Positions 1 through 4,352 of a DNA stretch of 7,589 nt are shown piece after piece (the first letter of the stretch is position 1; the number at the start of each line of letters is the position of its first letter). Location: positions 1 through 7,589 of the forward strand of contig JAEZFR010000385.1 in the NCBI GenBank assembly GCA_023417285.1, in the 5' to 3' direction. The stretch is from Bacillota bacterium. GTDB lineage: Bacteria > Bacillota > Clostridia > Acetivibrionales > DSM-1351. The notes beneath the pieces were generated by a model. The model ran no database searches, was not told where the DNA came from, and worked only from the letters and a program-made list of their open reading frames with translations. The translations under genes and the position numbers were made by a program.

Positions 1-1140
1 AATATTTACAAAGTATTTCATTATGATTGAGATCCAAACAGGAAGGATTTTGCCCATAATCTCACTTACCGCAAAATTACTACCGATAGAAACCATAACA
101 CCATGAAGCTTTGGATTGAGAGCTTTCTTAGGATTACCCCTCAAATCGGCTAGAATATTTTTTGCACATGCCTCTCCGGTTTGTAGCGCACTCTCTACTA
201 AAGGTGGTAGTACATTATTCTTATATGAGAAGGCACATACGTCTCCTATTGAATATACATCGGGTAAATTGGTAGCAGTATACTCATTTACTACAATTCT
301 ATTGGTTCTGTTCTTTTCGGTATCAACCATATCGGTAAGGGAGTTTGCTTGTATGCCTGCTGTCCAAATTAGTGTTTTTGTATTTATAGTGGTGCCGTCC
401 TTTAGTTCAACCGAATCTGTAGTTAGACTTGTAATAGCTGAATTGAGCATAACATTTACTTTTAGCTTCTGTGTCAGATATTTCATTGATTTTTCAATAT
501 TTTTATCTTTAAGAATGGACAAAATTTTTGGTAAGGCTTCTATTAAATAAAGAGTAACTTCATCTCGTGAAACGTGATATTCCTTGCAAAGAGATGGTAC
601 CCATCTGCCTAACTCTCCAATCATTTCTACACCAGTAAAGCCACCTCCACCCACTACAAAACTGAGTAGAGCTTTTCTTTTCTCATAGTCCTCCTCTTGG
701 GAAGCAACAGCAAAACAATGTTTAATTTGATCCTTGACGCGCAAGGAATCCTTAAAGGACCAAAGGGGAAAAGCATTTTCTTTCATACCTGGAATACCAT
801 AATAATTAGGCTCACTGCCAAAGGCAAGTACTAGATAATCATATTGGTATTGTTGAGAGCTCGAGGCTATTGTTTTCTGTTCGAAATCAAATTGAGTAAT
901 TTCATCTTTTATAAGCTTGACAGAGGTGTATTCAAAAATATCACGAAGTGGGACAATTACGCCTTCTTCATCAATTCTGTTTCCTGCTGATTCGTGAAGT
1001 TCTGTAAGTAATGTGTGATAGGAGTTTTTATCTATCAAGGTAATGCTGAAATCTTCCGTTTTCTTTTTTTTCTTTTGCAGATACAATGCTGTTTCAACTC
1101 CTGCATAGCCTGCACCAACTATAAGAATTTTTTTTGGCAT
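1..1140 (-). CDS. ndh: Type II NADH dehydrogenase-like FAD oxidoreductase, 3' end missing
   Basis: This gene reads leftward from ATG at 1140 and is still open at base 1, so 380 codons are visible and the C-terminus is outside the window. The product should be a peripheral or anchored membrane flavoprotein that passes electrons from NADH to a quinone without pumping protons. The N-terminus has a Rossmann FAD site (ILIVGAGYAG, glycines 8, 10, 13). A second nucleotide site for NADH lies at residues 161-170 (FVVGGGGFTG). The WTAGIQAN segment (about 259-266) and the LPDVYSIGD segment (292-300) are the usual second FAD contacts. ESALQTGEACAKNI (about 316-329) sits where NDH-2 enzymes contact quinone. 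Start choice is supported by AAGGA at 1149-1153 on the minus strand, 8 bases upstream. It is divergent from the apbE operon. A related disulphide oxidoreductase is possible, but no CxxxxC redox pair follows the first FAD site, which argues for NDH-2. Confidence 0.9.
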   Translation of the reverse strand, partial: MPKKILIVGAGYAGVETALYLQKKKKKTEDFSITLIDKNSYHTLLTELHESAGNRIDEEGVIVPLRDIFEYTSVKLIKDEITQFDFEQKTIASSSQQYQYDYLVLAFGSEPNYYGIPGMKENAFPLWSFKDSLRVKDQIKHCFAVASQEEDYEKRKALLSFVVGGGGFTGVEMIGELGRWVPSLCKEYHVSRDEVTLYLIEALPKILSILKDKNIEKSMKYLTQKLKVNVMLNSAITSLTTDSVELKDGTTINTKTLIWTAGIQANSLTDMVDTEKNRTNRIVVNEYTATNLPDVYSIGDVCAFSYKNNVLPPLVESALQTGEACAKNILADLRGNPKKALNPKLHGVMVSIGSNFAVSEIMGKILPVWISIIMKYFVNI

Positions 1141-1148
1141 ATCAACAA

Positions 1149-1160
1149 TCCTTCCTTCTT
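1149..1160 (-). promoter_or_regulatory. Ribosome binding site of the NADH dehydrogenase gene
   Basis: On the minus strand this reads AAGAAGGAAGGA, a long purine run with AAGGA ending 8 bases before the ATG at 1140. It fixes the start of the leftward gene. Confidence 0.8.
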
Positions 1161-1175
1161 AAAATCTTGAAAATA

Positions 1176-1210
1176 TCCAATTGTTTATTATCATGCTAAA
1201 AACAAATGGA
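1176..1210. repeat. Imperfect inverted repeat in the divergent intergenic region
   Basis: The left arm TCCAATTGTTT (1176-1186) pairs with the right arm AAACAAATGGA (1200-1210) at 10 of 11 positions, with a 13-base centre. It lies 36 bases upstream of the NADH dehydrogenase start codon. On the minus strand the centre holds GATAAT, a possible -10 hexamer, but no good -35 is seen at normal spacing. The repeat could be an operator over that promoter or a stem-loop in the leader RNA. In such AT-rich DNA chance remains possible. Confidence 0.4.
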
Positions 1211-1270
1211 ATGTATTCATAAACTGATTTTCTTAGAAATTTTGGTAATTTTGCATGGTATTTGATGTTA

Positions 1271-1298
1271 TTGGAAATATTTTTATTAGTGATATAAA
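1271..1298 (+). promoter_or_regulatory. apbE: Candidate promoter of the apbE operon
   Basis: TTGGAA (1271-1276, 4 of 6 matches to the sigma-A -35 box) is followed after 16 bases by TATAAA (1293-1298, 5 of 6 matches), which has TG at the extended -10 position (1290-1291). The -10 part is also the start of the first 22-bp tandem repeat unit, so a transcript from here would carry the rest of the array in its leader. This is read from the sequence only; no start site is known. Confidence 0.45.
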
Positions 1299-1376
1299 TA
1301 ATTACTTGAAATGATATAAATAATTGCTTGAAATGATATAAATATTTGCTTGAAATGATATAAATAAATGCTTGAG
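1289..1376 (+). repeat. Four tandem 22-bp repeats before the apbE operon
   Basis: Four head-to-tail units lie at 1289-1310, 1311-1332, 1333-1354 and 1355-1376 with no spacers. Each begins with TGATATAAATA after one base and ends with CTTGAA (CTTGAG in the last). Units differ at only one to three positions, mostly in the central AATTA/AATTG/ATTTG/AAATG stretch and at the two ends of the array. Every unit contains TGATATAAA, which matches an extended -10 element. The 22-bp period is close to two helical turns, so equivalent sites would lie on one face of the DNA. The array ends at the ribosome binding site of apbE. Confidence 0.9.
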
Positions 1377-1380
1377 AGGG
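1375..1380 (+). promoter_or_regulatory. apbE: Ribosome binding site deciding the apbE start
   Basis: AGAGGG lies 9 bases before TTG 1390, 3 bases before ATG 1384, and after TTG 1372. The spacing favours TTG 1390 as the real start, with ATG 1384 the second choice. TTG 1372 has no ribosome binding site and lies in the tandem repeat. Confidence 0.55.
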
Positions 1381-1389
1381 TGCATGTAC

Positions 1390-2433
1390 TTGAGAAAAAG
1401 AATTGCTGTTATTTTAGCGTTTTTGGTTTTGCTACCAATTTCTATAGGCGGATGTAGTGAAGATAAGGGTTATATTGAGCAGCAGAGCTTTCAAATGGGA
1501 ACAATTATCACTGATAAGATATATGGTGAACATGCAAAAACTGCTTCGAATGAAATCCTTGAGAGGTTTAGGCAAATAGAAAGTAATATGTCTGTTAATA
1601 ATGAAGATAGCATGGTTAGCAGCTTTAACGCTCAGTCAGGAAGCAACAGCGTGGTAGAATTAAATGCTGACATTATTTACATTCTAGATACAGCAAAAAG
1701 GTTCTCCGAGCTTTCAGAGGGAGCCTTCGACATTACAATAGGACCACTTGTAAAGGAGTGGGGTATTATGACAGACCATCCTCACGTTCCAACTCAACAA
1801 AAAATCAACGAGCTTTTAAAGCTTGTGGACTATAAGCAAATAAAAGTTAATGTCAAAGATAAAACTGCTGTTTTGTCCATAAAAGGAGACAGCATTGATT
1901 TAGGTGCAATTGCAAAGGGATATGCTGCTGATGAAGCAGTGAGAATATGTAATAAAAATGGAGTTAAGTCAGCGTATATCAACCTAGGTGGAAATGTATC
2001 GGTAGTTGGCTCAAAGCCGGATGGAACACCATGGAGAATCGGGATTCAAAACCCAAGAGGTGCAAACGGAAAATATATAGGGGTATTGAACGTGTCTGAC
2101 AAAACGGTTGTAACCTCAGGAGATTATGAGCGCTTTTTTGAAAAGAATGGTATCAGGTATCATCATATAATTGATCCTAAAACAGGATATCCAAGTAATT
2201 CAGACCTTATAAGCGTGACTATTGTCACTGATAAATCCATAGAAGCGGATGCGTTGTCAACCGCTGCATTTGTGATGGGTTACAAAAAATCAGAAGCTAT
2301 GCTCAAAAAACTGCCTGGTGTTGAAGCCATATTTATAACAAAGGATAAAAAAGTTCATATTACAGAAGGGCTTAAACCTTATTTTACCTTTAGTGATGAA
2401 AGTGGGGAGTTTAAGTATGTTGAAAAAGGGTGA
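1390..2433 (+). CDS. apbE: ApbE-type FAD:protein FMN transferase, lipoprotein
   Basis: ApbE enzymes split FAD and attach FMN through a phosphoester bond to Thr or Ser of exported redox proteins, using Mg2+. From TTG 1390 the product is 347 residues, normal for the family. Residues 1-22 form a lipoprotein signal: basic MRKR, a hydrophobic stretch, then IGGC with the lipidated Cys at 22, placing the enzyme on the outer face of the membrane. Family motifs follow in order: FQMGT (34-38), FDITIGPL (113-120), DLGAIAKG (170-177), INLGGN (197-202), SGDYER (243-248), HHIIDPKTG (258-266) and DALST (287-291), whose Asp and Thr are expected metal ligands. ATG 1384 would add two residues. It is the first gene of a tight operon and overlaps the next gene by 17 bases. 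FmnB is the name of this enzyme in flavin-based EET loci. Its target protein, which should carry a DGAT/SGAT-like site, is not in this window. Confidence 0.93.
   Translation: MRKRIAVILAFLVLLPISIGGCSEDKGYIEQQSFQMGTIITDKIYGEHAKTASNEILERFRQIESNMSVNNEDSMVSSFNAQSGSNSVVELNADIIYILDTAKRFSELSEGAFDITIGPLVKEWGIMTDHPHVPTQQKINELLKLVDYKQIKVNVKDKTAVLSIKGDSIDLGAIAKGYAADEAVRICNKNGVKSAYINLGGNVSVVGSKPDGTPWRIGIQNPRGANGKYIGVLNVSDKTVVTSGDYERFFEKNGIRYHHIIDPKTGYPSNSDLISVTIVTDKSIEADALSTAAFVMGYKKSEAMLKKLPGVEAIFITKDKKVHITEGLKPYFTFSDESGEFKYVEKG
2404..2409 (+). promoter_or_regulatory. Ribosome binding site inside the apbE 3' end
   Basis: GGGGAG lies 7 bases before ATG 2417 and inside the last codons of apbE. It selects ATG 2417 over the in-frame GTG at 2393 for the NusG domain II gene, and implies translational coupling. 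Confidence 0.75.
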
Positions 2434-2773
2434 TGTTCTACTTATTTTATTGATAACAGGTGTATTAGCGGCTGTTGTTTATATGACACAGTGGAACACA
2501 ACCAGAGCAAATGCATCAGGAAAACTGATTGCTGTCATTAAACAAGATGACACAGTTATTAGTACAATTGATTTAAACAATCTTCAAGGTTCAAAAACAA
2601 TTCAACTTAATGGAGTATACCATGCTACTATTATTGCTGAGAATGGTCATATAAGGTTTCAAGATTCAGATTGCCCCGATAAAACCTGTGTAAAAACAGG
2701 CTGGCTGGACCACACTGGAGAAATTGCCGTTTGCATGCCAAATAAAATTATTATATCGATATCGGAGAAATAG
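2417..2773 (+). CDS. Membrane-anchored NusG domain II protein (EetA-like)
   Basis: The product is 118 residues. A short basic start (MLKKGD) leads into one hydrophobic segment at about 7-23, then a soluble domain that should face outside. The end matches the NusG domain II family: DSDCPDKTCVKTGWL (83-97), then a conserved AVCMPNKIIISI (104-115). Cysteines 86, 91 and 106 are the family's recurring ones and could form a disulphide or bind a cofactor; that is inference. It lacks the NusG N-terminal and KOW transcription domains, so it is not a transcription factor. Stand-alone members commonly sit beside apbE and Gx-transporter genes, as here, and EetA of the Listeria EET locus belongs to this kind as far as I recall. 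Its biochemical role is unknown. It overlaps apbE by 17 bases and is 2 bases from the next gene. Confidence 0.85.
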   Translation: MLKKGDVLLILLITGVLAAVVYMTQWNTTRANASGKLIAVIKQDDTVISTIDLNNLQGSKTIQLNGVYHATIIAENGHIRFQDSDCPDKTCVKTGWLDHTGEIAVCMPNKIIISISEK

Positions 2774-2775
2774 TT

Positions 2776-3312
2776 ATGAGACTATCAATGAAAAACAGTG
2801 GCACAGTTAAAAGATTCTGCTTATTGGCTCTGCTTACCTCACAGGCATTGGTACTATCCATTGCAGAGGGAATGCTTCCCATACCTATTGGTATCCCCGG
2901 TATCAAACTAGGTTTGGCAAACATAATTACAATAGTTTCTCTTATTTACTTTGGATATTTAGACACCCTTTTTATAATACTAATAAGGTGCATTATTTCA
3001 TCACTTTTCACTGGAGGCCCTGTAATCTTTCTGTTCAGTATAGCCGGTGCCATTCTTAGTGCCAGTGTAATGTGGTTATTACTTAAGATTTTCCCTGATT
3101 TTTTAAGCTTAGTAGGGATTAGTATTGCAGGCTCGATATTTCATAATATAGGTCAAATTACAATAGCATGTTTACTGATGAGTGACATGTCTGTGATGTA
3201 CTATCTTCCTGTACTGCTCATTTCAGGGATATTTATGGGCTGCTTTGTAGGCTTTTGCAGCTCCTTTTTGATAAAAGCTATGAGAAAAATAAAATTATTT
3301 TCAATGATATGA
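2776..3312 (+). CDS. Gx transporter family membrane protein (EetB-like)
   Basis: This is a 178-residue, very hydrophobic protein with about five membrane segments. It matches the Gx transporter family, often mislabelled heptaprenyl diphosphate synthase component I. The diagnostic parts are PGIKLGLANI (41-50), an Arg in a membrane segment (R71), and GISIAGSIFHNIGQ (114-127) with the conserved His-Asn and Gln. It resembles the small membrane S-components of ECF transporters in size and layout, and may move a prenyl, quinone or flavin compound, but the substrate is not known. GGAGA at 2764-2768, 7 bases before ATG 2776, supports the start. It lies 2 bases after the NusG_II gene and 7 bases before the polyprenyl synthase gene, so the four genes are surely one transcript. 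EetB of flavin-based EET loci is of this family from memory. Confidence 0.85.
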   Translation: MRLSMKNSGTVKRFCLLALLTSQALVLSIAEGMLPIPIGIPGIKLGLANIITIVSLIYFGYLDTLFIILIRCIISSLFTGGPVIFLFSIAGAILSASVMWLLLKIFPDFLSLVGISIAGSIFHNIGQITIACLLMSDMSVMYYLPVLLISGIFMGCFVGFCSSFLIKAMRKIKLFSMI

Positions 3313-3319
3313 GGTAGTT

Positions 3320-4276
3320 ATGTGGGAACAGTTTCCTGATTTATATAACAATCTGCTTGAGGTTGAGCATTGCATTAAAAAAAATATAGTGTCAAGAAAC
3401 GAGTTGCTGACACAGGCGGCTATGGAAACAGTTTGTGCAGGGGGAAAAAGGCTTCGCCCTGCCTTTGTAATTCTTGCGGCTTCCTTGGGGAAATTTGACA
3501 AGAAAAAGGTGATTCCTGTTGCTTCTGCGGTAGAGGTACTACATACTGCAACGCTAATTCATGATGATGTACTGGATGATTCCTTTTTCAGGCGAGGGAA
3601 AGAAACCATTTACAAAAAATACGGTACTGATATGTCAATATACTGTGGGGACTATCTGTATACTCGTGCTGTTACTATGCTTTCAAATACCCTTTCAAAC
3701 AAGAAGCTAGGCATTGCGGCTAAGGCAATAAATACAATTTGTGAAGGTGAAGTAGACCAATTTAGGGATAAATATAAGCTCACCCTCTCAGTGCCTAATT
3801 ATCTAAAAAGGATATCAAGAAAAACTGCTATATTGTTTGCCGCATCCTGCGCACTTGGGTCTGCATGCTCAAAATGTGATGAGGAGCTTTCAAAAACACT
3901 TACTAGAATTGGATTTTATTACGGAATGATTTTTCAATTGGTAGATGATGCAAAGGATTATTTGTGTGACGATAAAGAATGCGGTAAGCCAATAAAGAAT
4001 GATCTTTCAAAGGGTATCATTACCTTGCCTGCAATATACGCATGCAAAAATAATCAATACGTAGCCGAGCTCCTTAAACAACTTAGTGAAAGTGAAGGTA
4101 TCTCACATGAAGATCTAGGTATTTTAGTTAAAGGAATTTTAGACAGTGGTGGAATTGATTACACTAAAGAACTCATAAAAAAATACCATGACAGGGCGCA
4201 ACGCTATATATCAATGCTTCCTAATGGAGAGGCAAAAAAAATATTTACTTTCCTTCTACTCAATTTGTCAATCTGA
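3320..4276 (+). CDS. Trans-polyprenyl diphosphate synthase, probably long-chain
   Basis: This 318-residue cytoplasmic enzyme should add isopentenyl diphosphate units to an allylic primer to make an all-trans polyprenyl diphosphate, the side-chain donor for quinones. Visible motifs are GGKRLRP (41-47) for substrate phosphate binding, the first Asp-rich site HDDVLDD (81-87, with RRG at 91-93), EGEVDQF (142-148), and the second Asp-rich site FQLVDDAKD (205-213). The residue five before the first Asp is Ala77 in HTATLIHDD; small residues there go with long products (C30 and above) rather than farnesyl or geranylgeranyl. Exact length cannot be read. GAGG at 3311-3314 overlaps the previous stop and lies 5 bases before the ATG. 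It corresponds in position and family to DmkB of EET loci; hepT or ispB-type names would also fit. Confidence 0.92.
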   Translation: MWEQFPDLYNNLLEVEHCIKKNIVSRNELLTQAAMETVCAGGKRLRPAFVILAASLGKFDKKKVIPVASAVEVLHTATLIHDDVLDDSFFRRGKETIYKKYGTDMSIYCGDYLYTRAVTMLSNTLSNKKLGIAAKAINTICEGEVDQFRDKYKLTLSVPNYLKRISRKTAILFAASCALGSACSKCDEELSKTLTRIGFYYGMIFQLVDDAKDYLCDDKECGKPIKNDLSKGIITLPAIYACKNNQYVAELLKQLSESEGISHEDLGILVKGILDSGGIDYTKELIKKYHDRAQRYISMLPNGEAKKIFTFLLLNLSI

Positions 4277-4287
4277 AATGCTTTATA

Positions 4288-4296
4288 TGATATAAT
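4288..4296 (+). promoter_or_regulatory. priA: Extended -10 promoter for priA
   Basis: TGATATAAT is a perfect extended -10 (TG, one base, TATAAT), 12 bases after the polyprenyl synthase stop and 57 bases before priA. A 5 of 6 -35 match, TTGTCA (4265-4270), is 20 bases upstream, longer than ideal, but extended -10 promoters need it less. It would let priA be expressed apart from the redox operon. Confidence 0.55.
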
Positions 4297-4352
4297 ATGT
4301 TTTAAATAAATTGATGCTTGTACATCTTTATTAAACAAGGAATGGACCCGAT

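Noticed and set aside
116..550. Plus-strand open frame of 144 codons
   Set aside because: It lies wholly antisense to the NADH dehydrogenase gene, which has clear FAD and NADH motifs, and its own translation shows no family features.
1176..1210. Rex (NADH-sensing repressor) operator
   Set aside because: The arms TTGTTT and AAACAA resemble Rex half-sites, but they span about 25 bases instead of 18 and lack the TTAA parts.
1289..1376. CRISPR array
   Set aside because: The 22-bp units are directly contiguous with no spacers and no cas genes are near.
3301..3501. Minus-strand open frame over the start of the polyprenyl synthase gene
   Set aside because: Shadow of a gene with intact catalytic motifs; no ribosome binding site or recognisable product.
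4317..4339. Hairpin CTTGT/ACAAG before priA
   Set aside because: Only five base pairs with a 13-base loop and no U-run; too weak for a terminator or a ribosome-site switch.
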